This document shows, piece after piece, positions 8,836 to 17,063 of a stretch of DNA of 38,901 bases (position 1 is its first letter; the number at the start of each line of letters is the position of its first letter). The stretch lies in assembly GCA_002451165.1 (NCBI GenBank), contig DKBH01000089.1, forward strand, positions 1 to 38,901, given 5' to 3'. The notes under the pieces were generated by a model that saw only the letters and a list, made by a program, of their open reading frames with translations, made no database searches and was not told where the DNA came from. Source of the stretch: Nitrospiraceae bacterium UBA6905 (lineage in GTDB: Bacteria > Nitrospirota > Thermodesulfovibrionia > Thermodesulfovibrionales > UBA6898). Both the position numbers and the translations under genes were made by a program.

Positions 8836-9011
8836 CGTGATTTCCCGGTGAACATACCCTCTTTCCATAACCGAGGCGCCAGCCGTATGGAGCACCGCAC
8901 CCAGATCGTAGAATTACCGCTGCCGCGCAGCAGATGATACGTGCTGCTTCGCCGCCAGCCTGTGCCGGCAGAGCCAGAACACCCTTTGTGTTGCAATCCC
9001 CCGCGATTATA

Positions 9012-10244
9012 TTATTTCGCAACGACAACGACCCCGGATGCGGTAACGATGCATCCCCGTAATTGGTCCTCCTCGTGGTCATACCCAATCTCCATTCCTT
9101 CCGGGATCACAATATTTTCATCTATAATCGCTTTCCTGATCTTTGCGTGTCTTCCGACCTGGACATTATCAAACAGGATCGAATCCTCTACAAGGGCGTA
9201 ACTGTTGACCTTGCTGCACGGACCGATGATAGATCTGCGTACCATCCCGCCGCTGGTGATACAGCCTCCGCAGACCAGGCTGCTGATATTAACCCCGCGC
9301 CGGGATTCCTCATCGAAAATCGTTTTCGCCGGAGGAAGATTGCCCTGATTCGTAAGGATGGGCCAGCTTAAATGGTAGAGGTTCAACTGCGGACTGACAC
9401 TGATAAGGTCCATATTCGCCTCATAATAGGTATCTATGGTTCCCACGTCTTTCCAGTATCCTCGCTCATTCGGCTCCATACCCGGAACGTTATTATCAAA
9501 GAAACTGTAGGCAAATATCTTATCACCTCGTTCCAGCATCATCGGGATGATGTGCTTTCCAAAATCAAGGTCTTCGTGATGCCGCTTCCCTTCCTGAAGG
9601 ATATCGACCAGTTTTTTTGTTGAGAAAATATAATTTCCCATGGATGCGAAACAGGATTGTCTTCCGGGAATGCAGGGGGGATGTTGCGGTTTCTCGACAA
9701 ATGATGTGACCTTGAGGTCCTCATCCACGGAAAGCACGCCGAATCGGGCGGCATCCTCGGATGAGACCTCCAGTGCGGCGACGGTAAGGTCCGCCCTGTT
9801 CATACGATGATATTCCATCATCTGGGAGATATCCATCTTATAGATATGGTCGCCGCCGAAGATGACCACATAGTCTGCACCGGAGTATTCGATGAATCTC
9901 AGGTTCTGATATATGGCATCGGCAGTACCCTCAAACCACTGTTGGCCGATGCTGTCGGACTCAGGGGATAGGGTATCGTAAAACTCTCCCAGCCCGGTCC
10001 ATTTGGCCCATGATTCCTTTACGTGCTTATTAAGGGAATACGCATGATACTGGGTGAGAATATATACCTTCTTAATGCCCGAATTAAACATGTTGCTCAG
10101 GACAAAGTCTATGATCTTATATTTTCCGCCAAAGGGAACCGCGGGCTTTGACCTGCGCAGGGTAATGGGACTGAGCCGCTCGCCCTTTCCCCCGGCAAGG
10201 ACCATGGCAATGGTGTTTCTTCCGATATTTCCTGAACTATACAT
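9012..10244 (-). CDS. glgC: Glucose-1-phosphate adenylyltransferase (GlgC)
   Basis: Makes ADP-glucose from ATP and glucose-1-phosphate, the regulated step of bacterial glycogen synthesis. The 410 residues fit the family. Near the N-terminus are the nucleotide loop LAGGKGERLSP and the KPAVPFGG block with its activator/catalytic region. FGGDHIYKMD (metal-binding Asp) follows, then FVEKP. The C-terminal third is a left-handed beta-helix domain (repeats around GPCSKVNSYALVEDSI). The ATG is preceded by AAAGGGGAA. It stands alone on minus, with 276 bp to the next gene, although a glycogen branching enzyme of the GH57 type lies about 17 kb away in this window. Confidence 0.95.
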   Translation of the reverse strand: MYSSGNIGRNTIAMVLAGGKGERLSPITLRRSKPAVPFGGKYKIIDFVLSNMFNSGIKKVYILTQYHAYSLNKHVKESWAKWTGLGEFYDTLSPESDSIGQQWFEGTADAIYQNLRFIEYSGADYVVIFGGDHIYKMDISQMMEYHRMNRADLTVAALEVSSEDAARFGVLSVDEDLKVTSFVEKPQHPPCIPGRQSCFASMGNYIFSTKKLVDILQEGKRHHEDLDFGKHIIPMMLERGDKIFAYSFFDNNVPGMEPNERGYWKDVGTIDTYYEANMDLISVSPQLNLYHLSWPILTNQGNLPPAKTIFDEESRRGVNISSLVCGGCITSGGMVRRSIIGPCSKVNSYALVEDSILFDNVQVGRHAKIRKAIIDENIVIPEGMEIGYDHEEDQLRGCIVTASGVVVVAK

Positions 10245-10520
10245 GTGCTATTCCCCTTTCCTGTCCGAGCTTTATGTTCTACAGTCTATCAAAGCACGTT
10301 CCTCTTGAGAAGCGTTTGTTGTGAGGCGCGAGGTTCCGGCTTCTATCGCTATGAAAGCGGGTGCCGGGAGCTATCGGAGGTGTTCTCGGCTTCGGTGCCT
10401 CAGCGACGATGCCTGCGGGGATATCGTTCGAAACAGCTGGGTAGGCGAATGGGAGGGCTGCAGCAGCACAGACCGTACACGGACGCAAGGCCTGGGGCCG
10501 CATCGAGGGGGCATATCAGC

Positions 10521-10709
10521 TTATGATCCCTGTGATCCTTCTTCCATGATATACCGCAGAAGAAATTCTTCATCCTTCGGCGTGAGATCGAACTTGAGGC
10601 AGGCCTGCTCGATGAGGGTGAAGAGAGGCAACCCGGGATGTTCGCACCGCTCATCCGATATCCATTTGATTGCTCTTCGTAACTGTTCGCCTTCCGGAAG
10701 AATACTCAT
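10521..10709 (-). CDS. Small conserved hypothetical protein (62 aa)
   Basis: A 62-residue acidic protein beginning MSILPEGEQLRRAIKWISDE and ending in a predicted amphipathic helix with a DLTPKDEEFLLRYI segment. A strong ribosome site (GAGGGGG) sits about 7 bases before the ATG, which is the main reason to believe the gene. The composition is that of a compact helical protein with no membrane segment. Similar short proteins occur next to housekeeping genes in related bacteria as far as I recall, but I know no function. It lies 36 bp downstream of the YchJ-like gene and is probably cotranscribed with it. Confidence 0.75.
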   Translation of the reverse strand: MSILPEGEQLRRAIKWISDERCEHPGLPLFTLIEQACLKFDLTPKDEEFLLRYIMEEGSQGS

Positions 10710-10745
10710 GATGTTCCCCCTCTTAGGTTGTATGCCCGCGCTGTC

Positions 10746-11234
10746 TCACCGTTCGCAGCATTTCTTGAATTTCCTTCCACTCCCGCAGGGACAGGGATCA
10801 TTGCGGCCCGTCTTGGGCGCGGCGCGCACGACCTGGCGGGGCGGGAGCACTGTGCCTTCAACGAGATACCATATGCCCGACTCTTTCCTGAACGAGGATC
10901 GTTCATGGTGCTCTCTTTTTGTCCCGTTATCAGTGAACGTGGCGATGAAATCAACAGTCCCTTCATGGTCATCCATGCCACCGCCCGCGGTTCCGAGGAT
11001 ATCGAGCTTATGCCATGCAGAGCGCTCAGCCCAGGCACGGGTGGTCTCTTCATTAAAATCCGAACGATGATCAGGATGAAGAGATCGGCGGAGGTAATCT
11101 ATTTCCTTCATCACATAGGCACTGTAGCGTGAACGCATGAGCTGTTCCGCTGTTGCGGCCTCACGCTCACCAAGGAGTATGGGTTTACAGCATACCTGAT
11201 ATGCCGAACCCGATCCGCAGGGGCACCTATCCAT
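10746..11234 (-). CDS. YchJ-like protein with two SEC-C motifs (UPF0225)
   Basis: The 162-residue product begins MDRCPCGSG, a SEC-C zinc-binding motif, and ends with a second one, RNDPCPCGSGRKFKKCC. Between them is the YchJ-type NTF2-like domain with LMRSRYSAYV and HPDHRSDF. This architecture defines the YchJ/UPF0225 family; SEC-C motifs bind zinc and often contact nucleic acid or protein partners, but the biochemical role is not established. The frame opens to 11360, but the ATG at 11234 is preferred because GGGAGA lies 5-7 bases upstream and the family begins at this zinc motif. It diverges from lpxK. Confidence 0.9.
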   Translation of the reverse strand: MDRCPCGSGSAYQVCCKPILLGEREAATAEQLMRSRYSAYVMKEIDYLRRSLHPDHRSDFNEETTRAWAERSAWHKLDILGTAGGGMDDHEGTVDFIATFTDNGTKREHHERSSFRKESGIWYLVEGTVLPPRQVVRAAPKTGRNDPCPCGSGRKFKKCCER

Positions 11235-11358
11235 CAAATCTCCCAGTGCGTTCATCACGCTTATGCTGCAAAGTCTGCACGCTCCATTTTCAGGCTGTAT
11301 TTTACCACGGGAAGCATCGCCGGCATACGGTTTTGACGGAAGACACGAAAGAAATCTC

Positions 11359-12414
11359 ATGATTTTCCGGCCTGTTGCGGTAGAATATCATGCAATGACC
11401 CTGATCGAATATATGTATTATCTCGGCATGTCCGCGAAAAGATTCTTCGCCTTACGGAACCGCAGGAGATTACCGTGCAGGGTCATCAGCATCGGCAATA
11501 TCACAGTCGGTGGCACCGGAAAGACTCCTGCGACCATAGCCATAGCAGAAGAAGCAAAAGAACGGGGATTCCTGCCATTAATCCTCACCCGGGGCTATAA
11601 AGGAACCGCACCGGGGCCATGTTTCGTGTCACGGGGTGAGGGACCGCTGCTCAGCGCTGTCCAGGCCGGTGACGAACCGTACCTCATGGCGGAGCGGCTG
11701 CGCGGCGTGCCGATCGTCAAGGGACCGGGCCGGTTTAAGGCCGGCATGTTTGCGCTCCAGGCATGGGATGAAAGAGGGATCCCTCCGTTACCGGTGCTTC
11801 GCAGGATCGTATGTATTCTGGACGACGGGTTCCAGCACTGGCAGCTCTACCGGGACAGGGATGTAGTTCTTATCGATGCCGGCAACCCTTTCGGCAATAG
11901 GAAACTGCTGCCCTTAGGGAGGTTGCGGGAACCATTATCAGGCCTGAACCGTGCCGATGTCATTGCCATCACCAAATCAGGAAGGGAGGACAGCGGCCTG
12001 GTGGCGGAAATCAGAACCTTCAATCGGCATGCACCGGTCTTCTTCACCAGTCACCGGGCTGTTTCCATTGTTTTGCCGTCAGGAGAGAAGCTGCCTCCTG
12101 AGTGGCTTCAGGACAGGAAGGTCTTCTGTTTCTGCGGCCTAGCTGATCCGGCGTCATGCAGAGATACACTGACGTCTGCCGGCGCCGTGATAACCGGCAT
12201 GAAGAAGTATCCGGACCACTATTCCTATGCACAGCAGGATATTGCCACCATCGTGAAGGACTGCAGCGCCTCGGGAGCCGCATGGGCTGTCACGACGGGC
12301 AAGGATATGGCCAAGATACGAAACCTTGATTTGCCCGGAAATATTCTTATAATAGAGATAACCTTTGCCGCAGATCGGCCTTTTTTTGACAGCGTGTTTA
12401 CTGAAGGTGTCTGA
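11359..12414 (+). CDS. lpxK: Tetraacyldisaccharide 4'-kinase (LpxK)
   Basis: Phosphorylates the 4' position of the lipid A disaccharide at the inner membrane using ATP, after LpxB and before WaaA. It has the Walker A loop IGNITVGGTGKTP, the LTRGYKG block, and DDGFQHWQL, the LpxK signature with metal/ATP contacts. An N-terminal hydrophobic or amphipathic helix (LIEYMYYLGM) probably attaches it to the membrane. Two starts are possible: ATG at 11359 (351 aa) with a GAAAG upstream, or ATG at 11395 (339 aa); neither has a strong ribosome site. It leads a run with the YjbQ, nuclease-like and pfk genes. Confidence 0.92.
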   Translation: MIFRPVAVEYHAMTLIEYMYYLGMSAKRFFALRNRRRLPCRVISIGNITVGGTGKTPATIAIAEEAKERGFLPLILTRGYKGTAPGPCFVSRGEGPLLSAVQAGDEPYLMAERLRGVPIVKGPGRFKAGMFALQAWDERGIPPLPVLRRIVCILDDGFQHWQLYRDRDVVLIDAGNPFGNRKLLPLGRLREPLSGLNRADVIAITKSGREDSGLVAEIRTFNRHAPVFFTSHRAVSIVLPSGEKLPPEWLQDRKVFCFCGLADPASCRDTLTSAGAVITGMKKYPDHYSYAQQDIATIVKDCSASGAAWAVTTGKDMAKIRNLDLPGNILIIEITFAADRPFFDSVFTEGV

Positions 12415-12431
12415 TACATCAGGGGGAACCG

Positions 12432-12845
12432 GTGGTACGGTACATCAATGTAAAGAGCAGGACGAGAACGGAGTTTATTGACATTACGGAAAAGATCCAG
12501 GAGATGATTAAGGAAGCCGGGATCAGCAACGGCGTCTGCTATCTCTTCGTGCCGCATACGACTGCCGGCATAACGATCAATGAAGGCGCTGATCCATCGG
12601 TGCAGCGCGATATCCAGACATACCTCAACAAGCTGGTGCCCTTTGAGGGAGATTATCACCATCGGGAGGGGAATTCCTCGGCACATATAAAGGCTTCCAT
12701 AATCGGGGTCTCTGCCGTTGTTTTTGTTGAGGAAGGGAAGCTCGTGCTTGGCACCTGGCAGTCGATCTTCTTTTGCGAGTTTGACGGTCCCCGTCACCGA
12801 AGAGTATCCGTGAAGTTTACTGCCGGCGACCGGAAACAGGCATAG
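12432..12845 (+). CDS. YjbQ family protein (UPF0047, secondary thiamine-phosphate synthase enzyme family)
   Basis: The 137-residue product carries the family signature HTTAGITINEGADPSVQRDI, a conserved HREGNSSAHIKASIIG segment, and LGTWQSIFFCEFDGPRHR near the C-terminus. The histidines and glutamate in these blocks form the conserved site of this small trimeric fold. Members can substitute weakly for thiamine phosphate synthase, but the true cellular role is unsettled. The GTG start sits behind CAGGGGGAA, 17 bp after lpxK, so it is likely cotranscribed with lpxK. Confidence 0.9.
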   Translation: MVRYINVKSRTRTEFIDITEKIQEMIKEAGISNGVCYLFVPHTTAGITINEGADPSVQRDIQTYLNKLVPFEGDYHHREGNSSAHIKASIIGVSAVVFVEEGKLVLGTWQSIFFCEFDGPRHRRVSVKFTAGDRKQA

Positions 12846-12885
12846 TCCTTCCCGCCGCATCCCTGAAGAAGGGCAGGGGACACTG

Positions 12886-13728
12886 ATGTCGGAACTGCAT
12901 GACCGAAAAGCATACCTGCGGCTTGAACAGGAACTATCCCGCCTCAGACAGCAACTGAATATCCTTTCGTCTCCGCTTGAAGTCCTTCTCAAACGCCGCG
13001 GGTTCCGAATTTTCCAACGGAAAATCAGCGACGATCTTTTTGCCCCGTCAAAGCGGCATCGCGGTCTCTTTTATGACATGATGGGTAAATATTCCTTCCG
13101 GCTTTTTCTCCGGGACGTAATCAAACATCAGGCTTTTTTTACGCCGGCCATGGTTGCCCGATATGCTACTGCTGATGTGACTGCCCAGTACATCAAATAT
13201 CTTCTGTCGGTCAGGCTCATCACCGGTAAGGACAACGGGTATGCCGTTGCCGGCAGACATGTCCGCAGCTTCGGCGAGACACTTGAGTGGTATGTGGCCG
13301 AGATCTACCGGCGGGAGTTCGCTGCAGAGGCTGTCCGGGGAGTCAGGTTCAAGGGCCGGGGGACGGGGGGCGATTATGATGTCATTGCGAAGCTGGACTG
13401 CGTGCTCTGCTACACGGAAGTCAAGTCATCACCGCCCAAACAGATCTATGAAAGCGAAATAGGAGCGTTTCTCGACAGGGTCGACGATCTTGCTCCCGAG
13501 ATCGCCGTATTCCTGATGGATACCGAGCTCAGGATGAAGGACAAGATAGTCCCGATGTTCGAAGCGGTGCTGGCACAGCGGGAGAAAGGGGCGGTTCCTG
13601 TCGAGCGCATGGAAAAAGAGCTCTTCCGCATAGGTCGCGGAATCTATATAATAAACGCCAAAGACAGCATTGCAGCGAATCTGAAGAATATACTGGGCAG
13701 ATACTTTAGGGGGCATGAGGGCGTGTGA
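12886..13728 (+). CDS. PD-(D/E)XK nuclease-like protein with N-terminal coiled coil and winged-helix-like region
   Basis: I do not recognise a named family. The 280 residues show three parts. Residues 5-40 are a Leu-heptad coiled coil. Residues about 60-125 form a helical, winged-helix-like region (FTPAMVARYATADVTAQYIKYL resembles an HTH; only its features are claimed). Residues about 128-250 look like a restriction-endonuclease fold: Glu131/Glu134 in FGETLEWYVAEIYRRE, Asp165 in GGDYDVIAKL, and Glu178-x-Lys180 in YTEVKSS, the spacing expected of a metal-dependent PD-(D/E)XK site. No methyltransferase or helicase partner lies nearby. It sits 40 bp after yjbQ, ATG start, in the lpxK-pfk run. 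Confidence 0.75.
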   Translation: MSELHDRKAYLRLEQELSRLRQQLNILSSPLEVLLKRRGFRIFQRKISDDLFAPSKRHRGLFYDMMGKYSFRLFLRDVIKHQAFFTPAMVARYATADVTAQYIKYLLSVRLITGKDNGYAVAGRHVRSFGETLEWYVAEIYRREFAAEAVRGVRFKGRGTGGDYDVIAKLDCVLCYTEVKSSPPKQIYESEIGAFLDRVDDLAPEIAVFLMDTELRMKDKIVPMFEAVLAQREKGAVPVERMEKELFRIGRGIYIINAKDSIAANLKNILGRYFRGHEGV

Positions 13729-13936
13729 TAGTCTGCGCTTTCTGCGCCGGCCAAGGAGAATATCCAGCCAGACTCCCGGCTATCTGGAGGGACAGGCGCA
13801 TGGCAACGGTCGGCGTGCGCTGTTCGGAGAGAAGACAGAGAGAATTCCTGCAGACCCGCTGGAAACGAGTTCTGCCGGGCTAAGGGCAGACACACAGAGG
13901 ATCGGAGAGGAGACGTGGACGTTTCATGAAGAGGAT

Positions 13937-15178
13937 ATGAAGAAGGATGTTTTAGCCATAGTTGTCGGCGGTGGTCCAGCCCCCGGGATCAACGGCGTCA
14001 TCAGTGCCGCAACGATAGAGGCGATTAACGAGGGCAAGGAGGTCATAGGCATTGTCGGCGGTTTCAAGAGCCTTTTCGCCGGAGACAAGAAGAGCGCTGT
14101 CCGCCTGAGCATAGATGATGTCTCGCGGATCCATACCACCGGCGGCTCAATCCTCAGAACCTCCCGCGACCCTGCTGCAGTAGCGCAGGAACGGTTCCCG
14201 GTGCTTCAGCAGATGCTGAAGGCTTTGAGGGTGCGGTACCTGATCACCGTTGGCGGCGACGGCACTGCCTATATGGCCCGCTGGATAGAGCGGGAGGCGC
14301 GGGGAAGGCTGTCGGTCGTCCATGTTCCCAAAACGATCGATAATGATCTGCAGCTTCCGGGGGGGAGGTCTTCGTTTGGATATCATACCGCGCGCCACTG
14401 GGGCGTCGAGATCATGAAGAATATCATGGAAGATGCGCGGACTACCGGCCGGTGGTATTTCGTTACGACCATGGGCAGGAATGCCGGCCACCTTGCCCTC
14501 GGCATCGGGAAGGCAGTCGGGGCGACGCTGACCCTCATACCGGAGGAGTTCACGGGTGAGGCGCTTCACCTTCAGAAGATCACGGACATCCTTGAAGGAT
14601 CGATCATCAAGCGGCTTGCCATGGGCAAGGACCATGGTATTGCCGTACTGGCGGAGGGCATAGCGGCAAAGGTTGACGAGCAGGAGCTTCGTTCCTGTGA
14701 TAATATCAGCTGCGACGAACTGGGGAGGCTGCGTCTGTCGCAGATCCAACTCGGCAGGATTTTGAGCGACCGTGTCAGAAAAAGCCTTGATAGCCGCGGC
14801 CTGTCCATGACTATTGTCCATAAGACCATCGGCTATGAATTGCGGGCTGCCGATCCGATCCCCTATGATATAGAATATACCCGCGACCTCGGCTACGGGG
14901 CCGTCCGTTTTCTCCTAAGCGGCGGTACCGGGGCCATGATCACCCTTGATGAAGGAAGACTCAGACCGGTTTCATTTGTTGAAATGGCCGACCCGGTAAC
15001 GGGCAGGACAAAGGTGCGCCTTGTGGATATAACGGCAGAGGCCTATGAGGTCGGCAGGAAATACATGATCCGGCTGGAACAAGGGGATTTCGAGCCTGGC
15101 AGTAGAGAACTGCTCGCAAGGAAAGCAGGCATGAGCGTAGCCGACTTCATGCGGCGATTTTCCTATCTTGTCGCTTGA
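13937..15178 (+). CDS. pfkA: 6-phosphofructokinase (PfkA family, PPi-like clade)
   Basis: Phosphorylates fructose-6-phosphate. The 413-residue product is longer than the roughly 320-residue E. coli enzyme and resembles the PPi-PFK/plant-type clade. It has GGGPAPGINGVI at 10-22, GGDGT at 106-110 and PKTIDND at 131-137 with the catalytic Asp residues. The Gly in GGDGT is the ATP-type residue at the position called 104 in E. coli, while the Lys in PKTIDND is the PPi-type residue at 124. That pairing is known in some ATP-using members of this clade, so ATP is the likelier donor. The frame extends upstream to 13715, but homology starts at the ATG at 13937. Confidence 0.9.
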   Translation: MKKDVLAIVVGGGPAPGINGVISAATIEAINEGKEVIGIVGGFKSLFAGDKKSAVRLSIDDVSRIHTTGGSILRTSRDPAAVAQERFPVLQQMLKALRVRYLITVGGDGTAYMARWIEREARGRLSVVHVPKTIDNDLQLPGGRSSFGYHTARHWGVEIMKNIMEDARTTGRWYFVTTMGRNAGHLALGIGKAVGATLTLIPEEFTGEALHLQKITDILEGSIIKRLAMGKDHGIAVLAEGIAAKVDEQELRSCDNISCDELGRLRLSQIQLGRILSDRVRKSLDSRGLSMTIVHKTIGYELRAADPIPYDIEYTRDLGYGAVRFLLSGGTGAMITLDEGRLRPVSFVEMADPVTGRTKVRLVDITAEAYEVGRKYMIRLEQGDFEPGSRELLARKAGMSVADFMRRFSYLVA

Positions 15179-15400
15179 CGGAATTCTTTGCCTGAGGGAG
15201 CTCCCATCGTCCGCGAATATGTTCCGGCGGAACGTTGCATGCAGGACCTCAGTTGAAGAAAACCGCCGTGACCGAAGTCCATCATCTTTACTCTGCCGAT
15301 TCCGCAGCCTGCAGCCGCACGGCAGATACTTTCCAGCGGTCCGTCGTTCTCGGGGTGCAGTAGCTGAGCATGGAGCAGGCATTCATAGCTGCGCTGCAGA

Positions 15401-15582
15401 TCAGGAGACAGGGCGCGAAAGCTTCACTGCTTCATCTACCAGCATCACCGGAATGTCATCCCGGATCGGACAGGGCAGGCCGCATGACCTGCAGATAATG
15501 CCGTCCCTGTTTTGGAAAGCTGAACGGTTCCTTTGCATTTCGGACAGGCGAGAACCTTAAGAAGCTCCGGCGTGACGGTCAT
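15401..15582 (-). pseudogene. UPF0434/Trm112-like zinc-ribbon protein, frameshifted
   Basis: From the ATG at 15582 (AGGCTG upstream) the frame reads MTVTPELLKVLACPKCKGTV, the start of the Trm112/YcaR zinc-ribbon family. Near 15505-15507 the reading frame breaks. In the neighbouring frame the family continues as GIICRSCGLPCPIRDDIPVMLVDEAVKL and stops at 15401-15403. Adding one G to the GGG run (minus strand) restores a single intact protein of 60 residues with the two CxxC pairs expected. So either the gene is inactivated, the assembly has a one-base error in a homopolymer, or translation slips here. Trm112-like proteins bind zinc and in some lineages activate methyltransferases. It lies just downstream of the NtrC-type gene on the same strand. 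Confidence 0.8.
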
Positions 15583-15671
15583 CACAGCCTGATTGCCGGA
15601 TAAGAATGGCCTAGCAGGAAATGCATATAGGTTCAAGCATGGCTGCGATGGGGCGAAGAACACGTCATCAG

Positions 15672-17063
15672 TTATAGGAGCTTGTATTCCTTGATCTTCG
15701 ACCTGAGCGTATTCCGGTTGATGCCGAGAAGCCGCGCGGTCTTGATCTGATTGTTGTTGGTCTCCCTGAGTACGATCGCGATGAGCGCTTTTTCCACCTC
15801 TGACAGAATCGTGTCGTACAGATCGAAGTTCGTGACCCGCGTCATATCCTTCAGATACCGTTTGAGCTTCTCTTCAAGGAACTCCTTGATGGAATAGGCG
15901 TTGTCCTCTTCGAGGAGCAGATCCTTTTTTTCGATCATGGTGCCTGCAGAGAGTACACAGGCCCGTTTTATGACATTTTCAAGCTCGCGGACATTGCCCG
16001 GCCAGTCATACTTGGAGAGCAGGATCCTTGCCTCTTTCGACAGCTCCTTCTCCCCGGTCTCTAATTTCTCAGCGGATTCACTGAGGAAGGCCTTGATAAG
16101 AAGCGGAATGTCCTCCTTTCTGTCGCGGAGGGGCGGGACCTTGATCTGCACCACATTGAAACGGTAATAGAGGTCCTCCCGAAAGCTTCCGCGAGTAACG
16201 GACTCGGCAAGGTCGCGGTTTGTTGCTCCGATGATGCGGACATCGGCCTTGATGCTCTCCGTACTCCCAAGGGGGGTAAACTCCTTGTCCTGCAGAAATC
16301 GGAGCAGTTTTGCCTGCAGGTTCGGATCCATCTCGGCAATCTCGTCCAGAAACAGCGTGCCGCCGTTCGCCGCCTCGACCTTTCCCGTCTTGTTGCCGAC
16401 GGCCCCGGTGAACGCGCCTTTTTTGTACCCGAAAAGTTCGGACTCCAGAAGGTCTTTCGGAATTGATGCCGCATTCAGGGCGATGAAGGGGCCTCCGGAA
16501 CGTCTGCTATTGAAATGAATAGCCCTGGCAACAAGCTCCTTGCCCGTACCGCTCTCTCCGGTGATGAGAACCGTAATGTCTTTTGATGCAACCTTGCCGA
16601 TGTCCTTGAAGACCTTCAGCATTTTCGGACCCTTGCCGATCATCTGGGGCGTCTCGGTCTCGAACGCCGCCTTCTTCAGTTCCCGCAGTTCCTGTTTCAT
16701 GGCGAGGTCCCGGAATGCTTTTTCGACAACGATCTTCAGTTCTTCTATGTCAAAGGGTTTTTCGAGGTAGTCATAGGCGCCTTCCTTCATTGCCGTGATC
16801 GTGCTTTCCATTCTGGCGTTGGCGGTGATCATGATGACCGTTATATCAGGGTCGGCTGACCGGATCTCCCGCAACCCCTCGAGCCCGTTGCCGTCAGGAA
16901 GTATGAGGTCGAGGAGGACCAGCTGGGGACGATTCTCCGCTGCCCGCAGACCCGATGCAAGCCGGGTCCGCGATGTTATCTTGTACCCGAGGGGTTCCAG
17001 GGCCTTCTTAATGACCCAGATGATGCTTTCGTCATCGTCTATGACGAGGATATTCTTATTCAT
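15672..17063 (-). CDS. NtrC-family sigma-54-dependent response regulator
   Basis: The 463-residue product has the three standard NtrC domains. The receiver covers 1-120 with phospho-acceptor Asp52 in LLDLILPDG and Lys102 in EKPFD. The AAA+ domain covers about 140-375 with Walker A GESGTGKE at 169-176, the sigma-54-contacting GAFTGA at 216-221 and Walker B LFLDEI at about 238-242. A C-terminal Fis-type helix-turn-helix follows (TARLLGINRNTLRSKIKEY). It activates transcription from -24/-12 promoters after phosphorylation. Its start overlaps the end of the sensor kinase gene by 8 bp, so the two are a translationally coupled pair. Nitrogen regulation is possible but not shown by context. Confidence 0.93.
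   Translation of the reverse strand: MNKNILVIDDDESIIWVIKKALEPLGYKITSRTRLASGLRAAENRPQLVLLDLILPDGNGLEGLREIRSADPDITVIMITANARMESTITAMKEGAYDYLEKPFDIEELKIVVEKAFRDLAMKQELRELKKAAFETETPQMIGKGPKMLKVFKDIGKVASKDITVLITGESGTGKELVARAIHFNSRRSGGPFIALNAASIPKDLLESELFGYKKGAFTGAVGNKTGKVEAANGGTLFLDEIAEMDPNLQAKLLRFLQDKEFTPLGSTESIKADVRIIGATNRDLAESVTRGSFREDLYYRFNVVQIKVPPLRDRKEDIPLLIKAFLSESAEKLETGEKELSKEARILLSKYDWPGNVRELENVIKRACVLSAGTMIEKKDLLLEEDNAYSIKEFLEEKLKRYLKDMTRVTNFDLYDTILSEVEKALIAIVLRETNNNQIKTARLLGINRNTLRSKIKEYKLL

Noticed and set aside
10321..11070. Plus-strand frame of 249 codons across the ychJ region
   Set aside because: The minus strand there encodes the clear YchJ-like protein and a small protein with a ribosome site; the plus frame has none.
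15163..15440. Open minus-strand frame of about 90 codons with natural-looking residues (SPDLQRSYECLLHAQLLH and so on)
   Set aside because: It has no start codon near its 5' end, overlaps the convergent pfkA end, has no ribosome site, and GC-rich sequence easily yields such open frames.
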